Under the pieces are notes generated by a model, which did not search any database, was not told where the DNA came from, and saw nothing but the letters and a program-made list of their open reading frames with translations. A stretch of DNA of 64,000 bases, taken from Parelaphostrongylus tenuis. Lineage: Eukaryota; Nematoda; Chromadorea; Rhabditida; Metastrongylidae. This document shows, piece after piece, positions 54,301 through 64,000 of the stretch. Position 1 is the first letter of the stretch, and each line of letters begins with the position of its first letter. The stretch is taken from positions 186,001 through 250,000 of the forward strand of contig JAHQIW010003833.1 of NCBI GenBank assembly GCA_019055375.1, in the 5' to 3' direction. The translations under genes were made by a program, and so were the position numbers.

Positions 54301-54456
54301 TGAAAAGCCTTTCCGATAATGGAAGAGTACCAAAAAACTACGCCAATTCTCCCATAGACTTATTAGGTGACTCGCGCGTGTACTCTTGAATCGGATTGTG
54401 AAAATGCTGACCTTGATCGGCGATCTGTAGGCTGCAGTAATTCTGTCCGAATACAT
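48371..54456 (-). CDS. FAM162/UPF0389-like membrane protein, array gene 4
   Basis: Exons 54,412-54,456 (MYSDRITAAYRSPIK, donor GTCAGC), 52,818-52,914 (donor GTGGAT), 50,456-50,546 (acceptor TTCCAG, donor GTAAGA) and 48,371-48,527 (acceptor TTTCAG, stop TGA). Phases match, giving 129 residues. Exon 2 lost one proline codon from the ETPSYA motif. Exon 3 keeps QPTKWQRRFLVLTRLY and DIPPYVA. Exon 4 reads MNRMHDRMRVVFIVVGVSVF, then a phenylalanine-rich helix and AGVAVKKM. A typical trans-splice acceptor (TCTTCCAG) lies 5 bp before the ATG, the clearest in the array. Exon 2's acceptor is TTTGAG and the exon 1 and 2 donors are weak, so exon 2 boundaries need transcript proof. Introns hold an S1 SINE, a decayed hammerhead element and mariner fragments. 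Confidence 0.72.
48619..48893 (+). repeat. tRNA-derived SINE, S1 family
   Basis: A-box 'gagtggcgtatcggttagaag', a B-box too diverged to name, body 'atagctcaccaag', 'gacaggccaccgagattcat', tail 'agggattgatcagggccaag'. In intron 3 of array gene 4. Confidence 0.7.
49915..50140 (-). mobile_element. Decayed hammerhead-type element within an inverted repeat
   Basis: Outer words 'cgagtatttgagacctcgctc' match the element end seen at 14,012. Inverted arms 'tgctgacagcatattct' (49,963) and 'gaaatatgctgtcagga' (50,076) flank a ribozyme-like centre. In intron 3 of array gene 4. Confidence 0.55.
50010..50052 (-). ncRNA. Degenerate hammerhead ribozyme
   Basis: Minus strand keeps stem I (gtgct / agcac), stem II (ggc / gtc with a G-U pair), GAAA and the short acacgtgt helix III, but the core reads CTCTCGA instead of CTGANGA: two essential bases are changed. 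The triplet before cleavage is GTT instead of GTC. Probably inactive. Confidence 0.55.
50740..50930 (-). other. Conserved intron-2 block, unit 4
   Basis: Counterpart of the blocks in the other genes: the minus strand reads 'cctcatgctatgacattag' then 'agctccttatcaaatgcgag', with 'gtcgtcttacaagc' upstream. Of all parts of intron 2 this is the one kept in all four genes. Confidence 0.4.
51335..51560 (-). pseudogene. mariner-type transposase fragment (N-terminal)
   Basis: Minus strand reads FNAGDLDLED, stop, PLSGRPTKLDNEDF, matching the linker between the paired helix-turn-helix DNA-binding domain and catalytic domain of mariner transposases (the 'GRP' motif). Upstream sequence resembles the end of the helix-turn-helix region. 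A stop and frameshifts make it inactive. Confidence 0.65.
51897..51914. repeat. (TA)n microsatellite
   Basis: About 18 bp of alternating T and A. Confidence 0.9.
52060..52425 (+). pseudogene. mariner-type transposase fragment (C-terminal)
   Basis: Plus-strand remnants in two frames: FHQDNAK near 52,118 (the catalytic 'HDNA' region), LFRSMRHFLIGYRYESSNEV near 52,234 and FSKRWQKIVDNGYLNFEE near 52,363, the usual C-terminal end. Frameshifts separate these. It lies in opposite orientation to the N-terminal fragment at 51.3-51.6 kb, so the two are not one simple element. Confidence 0.65.
53385..53530. repeat. (TAA)n-rich microsatellite
   Basis: Interrupted 'taataa' repeats over about 140 bp, next to a fragment of the M1 element ('gcaagacaaagctc', 53,363). 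Confidence 0.85.
54010..54150 (-). mobile_element. M1 MITE fragment
   Basis: Reverse complement matches 40,225-40,320: 'cgcaagacaaagctct', 'attccaacacttcgc' and 'agaagaccacttc'. In intron 1 of array gene 4. Confidence 0.45.
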
Positions 54457-54460
54457 TCTA

Positions 54461-54470
54461 ACTGGAAGAG
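54461..54470 (-). promoter_or_regulatory. Putative spliced-leader trans-splice acceptor, array gene 4
   Basis: The minus strand reads TCTCTTCCAG then TTAGA then the start codon. A pyrimidine-rich AG acceptor without an upstream exon, 5 bp from the ATG, is typical of nematode spliced-leader addition. Weaker equivalents precede the other array genes (TTTTCAAG before 26,890, CTTCCAAAG before 15,252, TTCCCAAAAG before 36,076). Confidence 0.5.
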
Positions 54471-54689
54471 ACTTCGACGAAATATGAGACGAAAAAAGCA
54501 ATAGTGATCGGCGTTTCACCACACAAGTCAGCATTCTAAAAAAGCTTCGGTTTTTTTTCTAACTCGAAGAGATCAACAAAAAGAGTGATCGATTTGCGAT
54601 ACTTGCATAGTGGAACGAAAGAAATCGTCAGATAGTACCATCACCTCCAACCAAAGGTTTATTTTAATAAAATAAATGAACATTCGCAT

Positions 54690-55500
54690 CAAGAGGCAGA
54701 TAGCGTAGTGTTTGGCGCCTGTGTATCAAGAAGCAATTTGATCGTAGGTACTAGTTCCATGATGAACTCAGAAAGCATTCGGTTTTTCATGAGACAAAGG
54801 CGGAGCAATTGTGGTAATTTCTTCTCAGTTGGTTGTTGATATACAGAAATGCAGTTCCAGGATTTTTCTCTAAATCGACCAACCTCTGGAAAAGAATAAA
54901 GATCGATGCAAAAATCCAAATAGACAGTGGGTTAAAATGTTATTTGGCTTACAGAAACATAATATCCTTCAACTCAGAGACGATTTTCCAACTTGTCTCT
55001 AGCTGTACACATCTACTGGGCAAGCACAGCAACCTCTAATGCCGATCTTGCGTCTATCTATCTTGTAACATTCAATGTCAGATCCATCATCAACTGTCTG
55101 GGCACAACGACAGATGGAATAGCATTGTTCCTGATCCTCATTTCATCGGAAATGTTGAAATTCTTACTAACACTTTTTATACTTTTTACACACGAGAAAA
55201 ACGGATGTTCGGAACATGTACCGAGCATCTACATGCGCATGCACGGGAAGAGAGGAGAGAAAGGAGTCATCACACTGACACGATAAATAGCCACCCCTAA
55301 TGGCCATTAATGATTAGCAGCTGAGTCAGATAAAAAAAGAGAGCTAGGCCTCAATTCGAGAGCAGGTTCGTGCTAAGTCCAAATATGTGGACACCTTTGA
55401 ACTTAACTTTCAATAAGAAGTGATGTAAGCGCGCAGTTGGAATGTACCTAGAAAAAACGGTTGCTTGGGAAACACTAAAGTCACATATCACGTCGCCGAT
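54690..55500. other. Possible SINE head and unassigned sequence
   Basis: 'ggcagatagcgtagtgtttgg' near 54,693 followed by 'aatttgatcgtagg' might be a decayed S3-type tRNA-like head. The rest up to 55,500 has a weak resemblance to 42,830-42,890 upstream of the Penelope GIY-YIG segment ('catgtaccgagcatctacatg'). No gene is supported. Confidence 0.35.
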
Positions 55501-55504
55501 GATT

Positions 55505-55925
55505 CGCAACCGCGTGTGTGACTGTGTATGTAAGGCGGAAGATTGAGCAATTCGTGTTAATTGTGGGAATGGGGCTGAATCAGTCGAGACACAAATATGA
55601 GATTTTTTGTAACATATGTGGCGATGTGAACATGAGCAAAGCGAGGCGGACACTTTGTGTCCGCATAAAAGAACACTCACGAAAAGTGGAGCAGCCGGAA
55701 AACTCGTTTGAGTGCACGTAGGACAGAGGAACACAGCGATGACGACTTCAAGGTCGAAGCAAGAATTCTGTCGCAAAAGTTCAGAGTGGTGGAGCAGAAA
55801 AATTTGCTGAGGACCTTTGCATGAGCTTGAAGGTCCAGAAATGAATAGGAGGAGAAAGTGTTTGAATATTACAAGTGATTTGGTGCCTCATCTTAGAGTA
55901 CTTTTCCAGTTTCAGAAAGCTTTAT
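55505..55925 (+). pseudogene. Penelope-like element, GIY-YIG endonuclease fragment
   Basis: Reads KYEIFCNICGDVNMSKARRT then LCVRIKEHSRK, the GIY-YIG endonuclease core as found at the C-terminus of Penelope-like elements, with the conserved cysteines before it and the R-x-x-EH motif after. Frame-shifted continuation DDDFKVEARILSQKF and MNRRRKCLNITSDLVPHL match the usual tail. The tyrosine-isoleucine-glycine part of the motif is damaged. Reverse transcriptase sequence is absent or unrecognisable upstream. Confidence 0.7.
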
Positions 55926-55929
55926 TTTT

Positions 55930-58900
55930 TACAGTGTGTGACAACACACAGGTGACTGTCTTCAAATAAGTAGTTAAGCAGCGAAATATCTGCAAAGTAG
56001 TTAAACTTTGAATTGATTTTGCACAAGATTCTTGCAAATATACGAAATCTTCTTCAATCACTCAGACATGGCATGATATAGTAAATTTAGACTTAGGTTC
56101 TAAGGAGGCGAGATCACCGAAATGTTGGTCATCTTTTCAAGGAAGATATATCATCTAACTGAGTTGATTAATAGACAATCTCAAGTGCAGAGATGGAAAA
56201 TGGGTAAATATGGGAACAAAAGAGATGCACGTATTTGCATTTGACTGAATATTTAATGAGCATTGATTCTTCTTCATATAAATGAATGTGCTTTTCCAAA
56301 AAATGTATTGATCCATATCATCGTAACTATGTTCTCTTATGTTCTTCACAGAAGTAAAAGTGCAATTCGCGGATAAGTTCATGATCATGCAGTGTCACAC
56401 AAAATGAAAATAAACTCAACATCTTCACCCGGACACTCAAGGAGGTGCTAACTTATTCGACAGCACAATTCGACAAGTCACCTCTTTCGAGGCGGCAGGG
56501 TCATCTGAACATCCTCTGCTCGGGTATGAGTAAAGGACAATTATATAGTGTAATTTCGTTTTATTCAGTACATTTCAACTTTGCGAGTTGATATCAACTC
56601 ATGCCGGCCGATCTGTACCGTCGCCAACAACGCCTCCACCTGCCATTCCGGTTGTAGTCTACTCATTGAAATTGGCCTTTCGGAATCCATATAGATCATA
56701 TGTAGGTGTTTTTTCACTCGCTCATTTTGGTATACTGATTCAAGATTGAGTTGACATGAACTGCTGGTCTAGATTGATCTTATTATAATCACCAAACTAT
56801 TGATGATGATTATTTTCAGTTTTGTGAGATTTTTTGATAGGTGTGTAGCAGATTCAGCCATCACTTGATGATTTGATTGATTGAGAACAAAGACTTCAAT
56901 AGGAAATTATTATACAATAAAAGCAATAACCGAAAAAAATGACTTGATACAAATTACCCCGGTAGAAATGCACCACACGAGTGAGTGGCGCTATACCTGT
57001 GTGAGTCTAACCGATAATGACAGTACTGGAAATTTTCTAGTTTTCCTCAACATCGAAACTTTACACAACGAAATCGCATCAAGTCACTATGAATTGCTAC
57101 CATAATTATCACGGATTACTGACACATCCTTTGAATTAAGGAACTAATAACATGTAAACATGTATTACAAATTAATGACAAAAAAAAGAAAACGCTCAAA
57201 TTCACCGCATGGTACCAACCCATTGACACGGCATGAGTGACATTCAATGCACGCGTATTAAGAGGCTTTTTTCATTGGACGAAAGCTTTTCACTTTACTT
57301 TTAGCAGTTATTCGTAATTCAAAAAACGGCGATTCTAATCAAAGCTTGTTTGGTAGGATTACTTCCTTAGGAAGCTGTAGGAACGAAGGGAAGATTGTGT
57401 TCCACCTTCGAAGCAATTAGCCCGTATTTTCGTCTTCAAAGCTAATTTATTTCTATTTCAGCATATTTAAGTTCAAATTTTATAAGCACATAATTGTCCC
57501 AAAAAGGCAGAGTATAATTGAGGAGACTTTTGCAAAGATACGATTTTATAGAGGTCCTAACTCCTGAAATAGACTAGTTAGTTTCCATTTTTATTCACTA
57601 TAGCAAGGTTTGAGTGTTGGATAAAATGGAAAATTATCAGCTTTGTAGATTCATATTGTAATAACCTTTGTACAACTCATTACATTCAAATCATTGCCGT
57701 AAAAGCAATCTGGTAATGTAATGAACGAGCGCTTTTCTTCACTCGTAATAAGTATAATGCGCCCAAAACAAGCGAGAATGCACATAGAAACATGGAGCAT
57801 CAAAAAATGAAAAAATTCAAAAACTCCTAAATTGGAGAATATATACTGAGATAACAAAAATCGCTCGTCACTCGCGAATCGCACTGCTCATTGTGATTTC
57901 ATAGTAGCCCACTGTCAACCGAAAAACACGTGAGCTTGTGATAAAACTACTACGAAATGAGTTCTAGAGAGGACTCCAGTGCCTAAGTATTACTTTCTAA
58001 ATTTTAGGATTACTATATAGTTTTGATGATAAAGCATCCCTGCATTGACAGTGATTGTTATAGTAATCAAATAGCAATGGTCTGCATAGCTCTTAATCTT
58101 TTCAAAATTCCACCGTCCGAATAGTGATCCACAAGTTGTCAAAAAGTCACCTTTGGTTCTCGGAGAAGTAATCATGCGTACACAGAGAAGGGATAAATAA
58201 AGCAAGAAGAAGAGTAAAAAATGAGGAAATGGAGAAAATGAAAGCATGCTATAATCTGATCATCATCAATTGCCAGTGGGTGAGCTATGAAGTAATGAAT
58301 GTGTGAGGAGATGGCAAACGTGAGAGACGACACAAATGACGGCTTGGCTGTGTGGAGCGAGTTTTTTCTTTTTTCTACATTGACATTGGTTGTGCTTTGA
58401 CGTGCCAGTCACCGCAGTCGTTCATCTCGCAAATTTGCACGTTTAAAATTTATGGAGAATCACTGCATATTTTTTTCAAAAGGTAAAATATAAAGTCCCT
58501 TGAACAATTTAACGACTAAGTGTACAGATATCGGGACACACGGTTCATCATATTCGCTTTTCAAAATCATTTTTCTGGTACTTGAATATTTATAAGCCTT
58601 TTTTTCCATCTTGTGAAACGAAGGTCCTAAGACAGAGGACGCTGTGTCTTTCCGGTTTTTAAAAAACTGAATAGATCTTACTTATCTCAGTGCGATTACC
58701 AGCCGGGCTGCGTGATTGGTTTGTTGTGAAAAGCTTAGCATTAATTCAGCTATTACTGCTTGGTTGTCTGTTGGAGTGACTCATTGCTACCAGCAGTGGC
58801 TAATGCTGACAATGCGCCTTACCCAAATGTGTTTCCATCTCTATGCTTCTGCTACATTGCTGTAAGCCATAATGGCTGTGTGTACGAGATGCGGTCAACT
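55930..58900. other. Unassigned AT-rich sequence
   Basis: Short open frames (for example 56,881-57,105 and 57,990-58,247) lack motifs and supporting splice patterns. No RNA gene or clear repeat was recognised. Confidence 0.35.
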
Positions 58901-58904
58901 TTTA

Positions 58905-61900
58905 GCTTCTAATGAAGAAAAAGAGAAGTGATCTAACGTCTAAGAAGGTGTACTGTTGCCGTGGCCACCTTTGATCCATTCGAATTGCGCAGAGCTTATT
59001 TCGGAGAACAGTTGCCGTTTCTCATAAGTGCAAGAGCAAAAAATAATCTTTGGTATTAGGTCTGAATTTAGTACTTTTCCTACTACTTTCAAAAGATTGC
59101 GCTCATTTTTGCACTTCTGTCCATTCTCAATGCAAAGAATATCACGTGAAGGACTTTCACTATCAAGGTCATAAATGATAAGGTCTCTTGCTTGGGTCAT
59201 TCCGAAAGTGTTGGCCTTATCTGCATTACCACTAGTAGATCTTCTCAATGTTCTGTTCTAACTGATTGACATTTCACGTCTTTGCATAGTGCTTTTTCCG
59301 CATACGTGTCTCAGATGTTTTACCTCCAATGTACACATTTCGGTACATTTGCCGGATTTCAGCCTAGAATTACACCTTTTTTTTTGTCAAACCTAATCTT
59401 CTTTTTCTCGACTAAAATAGGAACACCGAGCGCAAAAAAAAACGATTTTTTCAGAAAGCCAATACGATGACCTTTGGCTTACTACTAGCTTGCTAGATAA
59501 AGATTATTTCTAGCGTGTACGAAAAATCGTTTGGTGCAGTGAACTCTAACTGTATTTGGCTAAGATGTCCTATTTATTCGAGTTTTGATTGCGGAAAACA
59601 CAGACTCGTCAACGTCAAGTCCTCATTTGTTGTTGCAGATGAACTTAACGAATTCTCTGCTTAAGCGGATACTACATCGATTGCAGTATCGTGGAATTAC
59701 GACGAAGATTATCAGTAGCCAATTGATAAAGTTGGAACGAAAAAACGACGCACTGGAAGTGCTCCTCGAACGAGGTGTGGTCATTGTTCTCTCATCAGCG
59801 AAATTACGTCACAGTGAAAGCAGTGCCCTAAAATGCACACGAAAGAGCGGCGTCTATGACAAGATTTTGAGATTCAGCGGTCATCTGATGTCTTTTGTCC
59901 TGCTGTATTAGCGACGCAACACAAAACTGAACCGCGTAACAATTTGAAGTACAAATCTTCATTATCTTGCACATTTATTTTGGATCTGGTTTATAATATC
60001 GTTGCGATCTCATGCTAACTGCCTAATAAATGAGCGAAGTAAAGCTAATGATTTTAATCACGACTTCAGCTTAAGCAGGATCTAATGCCAATCCGGGGCC
60101 CTAGATAAGTCCGGTTGACGGATAGCCCCATTTTCGACGGATGATTGCTGGAAGCCACCGAATAAGTTAGATCACGCCCGAGAGCAAAATAGAGCGAGGT
60201 TCTCGATGGCGTCCTTCGAGCGCGTGCTTTCTTGGAAACGCATAAACGCGGTTCCAGCCCATGAAACGAAATCGTCAGGCTTTGAATTTTGCTCGTATCT
60301 CAGCATTCTTCTAATCATACTTCACAACGTATGCCCTTTGAGGACTGCGCCATTTTCGACTGGAGGACGCTTGTACCGGCTACGAAGATATGCCGGCGCG
60401 TGCTCAGATGCTAATGTAGTAGTTTTTAATGAAATCTATATTTTTTGGCAATAAATGGGATTTCCATGTCAGTAAAGGCACATATGGTAGGACACATTTC
60501 AATGGGGACAATTTTATAAGAATCAATGTAATTGCTCCGATAATAATCCACACTTGCAAAGGGAAAAGCCAAGTATTTATGAAAATCTATACCTAGAACC
60601 TTTATCGAACATTTCTATGATGTTTTATTTATACTTACCCACAATTAAACAAAATTTATCTTTTATTTATTTCAGTTTTCATATACTTCGTTGCATGAAA
60701 TACATGAAATTCATCATACAGGCTGAAAATTGGAAAACAGTGCATGATTTATCAAAAATAGTGCTGTTTATTGCATGCGATCCCACTTCATTGAAATCCT
60801 CGATATTTTTCTGATTATCAGTGCACCTCATATCGTATCGATACGTAATTTTGTTCGAATTCTTTATTCAAAGCTATGGTATGTGAAAAGGAGATAGAGG
60901 GACACGGTTCTTTCCCGTGATAGCCACCGTCTTCGAATCCTCTATTAGAAACGTATTTTTTTACTTTTGTAAAATTTTTTTTACCGTCAATCGATGGCCA
61001 GAAGCGAGTGAATTTGAACAATTTATTCTATTTCTCGATCGACATGTTTATGCGCTGTGGAAGTCGAAACAACATTTAGTTTCACATTTAAGAATTTCTC
61101 GCTGGATGAAATTTTTCCTGAGCTCAATGTTTATCAAATAGGACAAAGCTTAGCTATTTCAATGATGGACTTCGTTTTTGTTAAAAACTCCTTAAAGCGC
61201 TGTTACAGTCAAAGGAAGATTAGGTTTTGCAAATTTGAATCTCTTTTGATGGCCGCATGCTGTTTTGACGCATTGAAAAAACGCGCTTGCTAATTTTCAG
61301 GAGTTCTAATAGAAGTTTTATAGATAAAATTTCTACAATTTCTAAGGTTTACTTTAATTTTCATAATGGCTCCCTTAATGCGCTCTAACGGCGAAAATTT
61401 TTCACAAATTTCACACTTAAGCATCCCTCGCTCACCAAGCTTTTCCGTTAGAGTTTCAATAAATGTTCCAAACTTCAAATCTCGACGATTCTCATAGTAA
61501 CTTTGTTTTTGAAAAAAACTCCTTATTGTGCAGTATTAGTCAGAAGATCACATTCCGCAACTGATGGTTATGTTGCAAAAGTGCGGTGACATGGGGCCAA
61601 TGTCGCGAAATCCCACCCTTGGAGGGCGAAGGCCAATCTTCTTATAACTGTTACAGCACACTGTGAAGTCCATTTTAGGAAGCAAACATATCGCTAAAAT
61701 CCAAGATTTGCTATATCTAATGATCAAAAGTGAAACATAATTTATTTTGATTATTAGAGTGCAAAAACTAATCCATTTGAAAACTAAAATACACATTTCA
61801 AATCCACTTGATTTCGGCTACCGAACAAATCATAAAAATCTAGTGGAACACATAATTTGTAGAAAAAACCAATCGCTCACGAGTGCAATCCGTGAAATGA

Positions 61901-61980
61901 GACTGCTTGCGACAGATGTAGTTCTGAAGAATAGGGATTTTCAATACAGAATTTTTTTTATTTGATCGCCACTTGCGGTG
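58905..61980. other. Unassigned sequence with a dispersed repeat
   Basis: A repeat starting 'atcacgacttcagcttaagc' at 60,058 is shared, diverged, with 62,680 ('atcacgacttcaggctaaac'). Open frames at 58,940-59,248 (-) and 59,585-59,911 (+) exceed 100 codons but show no domain I recognise. Confidence 0.35.
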
Positions 61981-61998
61981 GTCTGATGTTACACTATA

Positions 61999-62101
61999 CC
62001 CAATAATGTGGAGTGTTGTGCAAAAACATTTGAGTCAATGTCTTTTGTTTTTTTTTTTTTGCTGACGCAAATGTTTTTGCACAGCACTCCATATTATTGG
62101 A
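61999..62101. repeat. Inverted pair of S2 left ends (foldback)
   Basis: 'ccaataatgtggagtgttgtgc...' (61,999-62,035) and its inverted near-copy (62,062-62,101, 'gttttttgcacagcactcc' type) flank a T-rich spacer. Each arm equals the left end of the S2 element at 12,546. The tRNA-like middle is gone. Confidence 0.75.
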
Positions 62102-62109
62102 ATTTTAAT

Positions 62110-64000
62110 ACATTTGGGTGTATTTTTTGAGGATGCGTTACAAAAGTTGTTCCAATAGTTAGTTTTTTTTTTTTGGCTGAAAGTTTATAAGAATCGAAAT
62201 CTAACTATGTGATCTTAAAAATTCGTCATGAATTAGAAAAACGAATTGCGATTGCTAAACCTTATCTTTTATTTATTAATAGAATATACTATGGAAATCT
62301 ATTCGCACAGCAAGCTTACTATCAAAATCAAATTTTTTTCAAGTCATCGAATGACTATAAAAGCTTCAAGAAAGTCGAAGAAAATGTTCAATAACAGCTG
62401 GAAATACATTAATTTTCTCAGGATGTGACTTTTTTCTTCGGAAAGGGCAAGATTTTGGGAAGTATTAGCGTTGAAGTTGCTAAAATTATTCATTCAGAAG
62501 TCTCATCAGTGATATTTTGTCGTTTTTCTAATAATAATGTTTCTCTGAGAGCTTAATTAACACGAATTTTTATTGCAGTACACATCAATTCTCGTAATCG
62601 TCGGAACGGCCCGCTCAGCTGGGGGTCATAAGATCATTTTTGGGTCCGCAAAGGGATTTAAAAGTTCTATTGTGATTTCAATCACGACTTCAGGCTAAAC
62701 TGGGTCCAGTGCCGATTCACGTTTCCTAGTTTAGCCTCATTGACGAGACGGTTACCGAAAGACACCGAATTGGTTGAAGCAGTGCTGAGGAAGAAGCAGA
62801 GTAAAGGTCTCGTTAGCATTGCTCGTTGTACCATGAACATGTCGAAGAGGTGCACACCGTACCGCGCCGTTAGAAATAAAATGAGGCGGCAAATACGGGT
62901 TTCAAAATTGTTTTAAGGGTAGTTGCGATTCCACAGATTTTATATGCACAAAGTTACCGAGTGAGTAGTCTGACAAATGTGTGACCCTTGATCCACTGAC
63001 GCACACCTGTTGGAGTAAAATCGTTCATTATTCTGAATAAAACTATTCATTCACATTAATTTCCTACGGCAATCATCTGCCACTTCACTTGCGTTTTCGT
63101 TAACTTTTAATTATTTATCGATTATTTTGAGAGACATTAAAGAACACTTCATTACTAATTGTGCCACTGCGAAGTGGCAGCTCCGACCGCTCGGTAAATG
63201 AAAAACTTGATTTTCATAGTAGATTCTTATGTAAACTGTTCTAGCAGTTTCTTCTAAGAGTTGGCTGATTATAGAAGAAGCTTAAATCAAGTGGCAATGC
63301 CGAGGTTAGAGAAGGCGATTTTTAAAGTGTTTTAGTGATATTTTAACATTTATTTGCTGCCTAAAAAAGTTTCTCTTTTTCTTTATCTTTCTTCTTCTAT
63401 GTACACCTTGACGGACGATTGGTGATAGCACTGATAAATAAAACATGGGTGAGGAAAGTAAAGCAAAGGCAATGATCGGTATGGTGGCTAGAACGAAAGA
63501 GTTTGGCGAGGGCATCCGCGAGTGTGAAGGCAATTTCGTGTTTCTCATACCTCGAATAATTGCGGCTGTTCTTATCATGAGGCTTCCACGGGTAAATTGA
63601 TAGGTTATCTCAAAATAGATTTGAGTTATGGCTCGTTCGCAGCGATCCTGAATGACATGCGATGTGCACATTACTCACTTAATCGCAGCAGAGGTGGCAG
63701 TGTTGACGTGCAGAATGGAAACCATCCATGCACATAAGGTCACTACACGGAGTCATAAATAAGAAGTTTTAAGGGAATGTAGAGGCAAGCAGCTAAATAG
63801 TTTCTTTTGCTACACAATGTACTCCTTATCTGGTACAGTGAAACGCTTATGTAGCTTCAAGATCGCTCTTTTGATTAGATATTGGTAACTGATATGCGAT
63901 AATTGTTTTCTCAGTCCCTATTGAATACAACAGTGTCATGTGCAATGTACTTCCAAAAAAAGCGAAAATGTGCAAACTGGATGTAACAGTCCTGAACCAC
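62110..64000. other. Unassigned AT-rich sequence
   Basis: Contains the second copy of the 'atcacgacttcagg' repeat (62,680-62,900). A minus-strand frame at 63,306-63,671 includes a hydrophobic stretch (FVLATIPIIAFALLSSPMFY) and a possible GTATGAG donor after MIRTAAIIR near 63,551, which could be exon sequence, but nothing identifies it. Confidence 0.3.

Noticed and set aside
55351..55776. 141-codon minus-strand open frame rich in cysteine and serine
   Set aside because: It is the antisense shadow of the Penelope GIY-YIG fragment.

Overview
The window looks like nuclear DNA of a nematode, most likely a strongylid (hookworm-like) worm. This is inferred from AT-rich sequence, small exons with nematode-style splice sites, possible spliced-leader acceptors a few bases upstream of start codons, and repeats dominated by RTE-type LINEs, Penelope-like elements, tRNA-derived SINEs and foldback/MITE elements. 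There are no bacterial operons, CRISPR arrays or rRNA. Most of the 64 kb is transposon debris; the recognisable host genes have small exons on the minus strand.

Host genes. (1) The last two exons of a HIG1-domain (HIGD1/Rcf1-like) mitochondrial membrane protein lie at 5680-5828 and 2405-2549, with a decayed RTE in the intron. (2) Four tandem paralogues of a small FAM162/UPF0389-like single-pass membrane protein lie at 9.6-15.3, 20.0-26.9, 31.6-36.1 and 48.4-54.5 kb. Each can be read as four exons of about 45, 97-151, 91 and 157 bp with matching splice phases and no internal stop, giving 129-147 residues. A fifth, frameshifted and inverted copy of exons 1-2 is at 38.39-38.89 kb (+). Each array unit also carries, downstream of its gene, a second N-terminal-like exon pair (7.4-7.8, 19.3-19.5, 30.7-31.1, 47.3-47.8 kb), mostly decayed.

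Layout. 0-2.4 kb: RTE endonuclease fragment, a tandem duplication, a degenerate repeat. 2.4-5.8 kb: HIG1 gene. 6.3-15.4 kb: array unit 1, with a 530-bp foldback element, SINEs, a MITE and a hammerhead-ribozyme retroelement. 16-18 kb: cluster of tRNA-like SINEs. 18.3-27 kb: unit 2, whose third intron holds three stacked RTE pieces, one split by a 330-bp hammerhead-type insertion with a 12-bp target-site duplication. 28-29.6 kb: SINEs and a GT microsatellite. 29.7-36.2 kb: unit 3, whose promoter-side half is mirrored to 40 kb in a ~5.5 kb palindrome. 40-46 kb: MITE, Penelope-like reverse transcriptase with GIY-YIG remnant, SINE. 46.3-54.6 kb: unit 4 with mariner fragments. 55.5-55.9 kb: second Penelope GIY-YIG fragment. 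56-64 kb: mostly unassigned AT-rich sequence.

The most interesting items are the FAM162-like array, kept readable despite heavy transposon load, and the hammerhead-ribozyme (retrozyme/Penelope-type) elements. One of these has a complete canonical ribozyme core at 13792-13834 (-); another has landed inside an RTE with a clean target-site duplication. Family assignments come from motif recognition by eye; no database search was possible.
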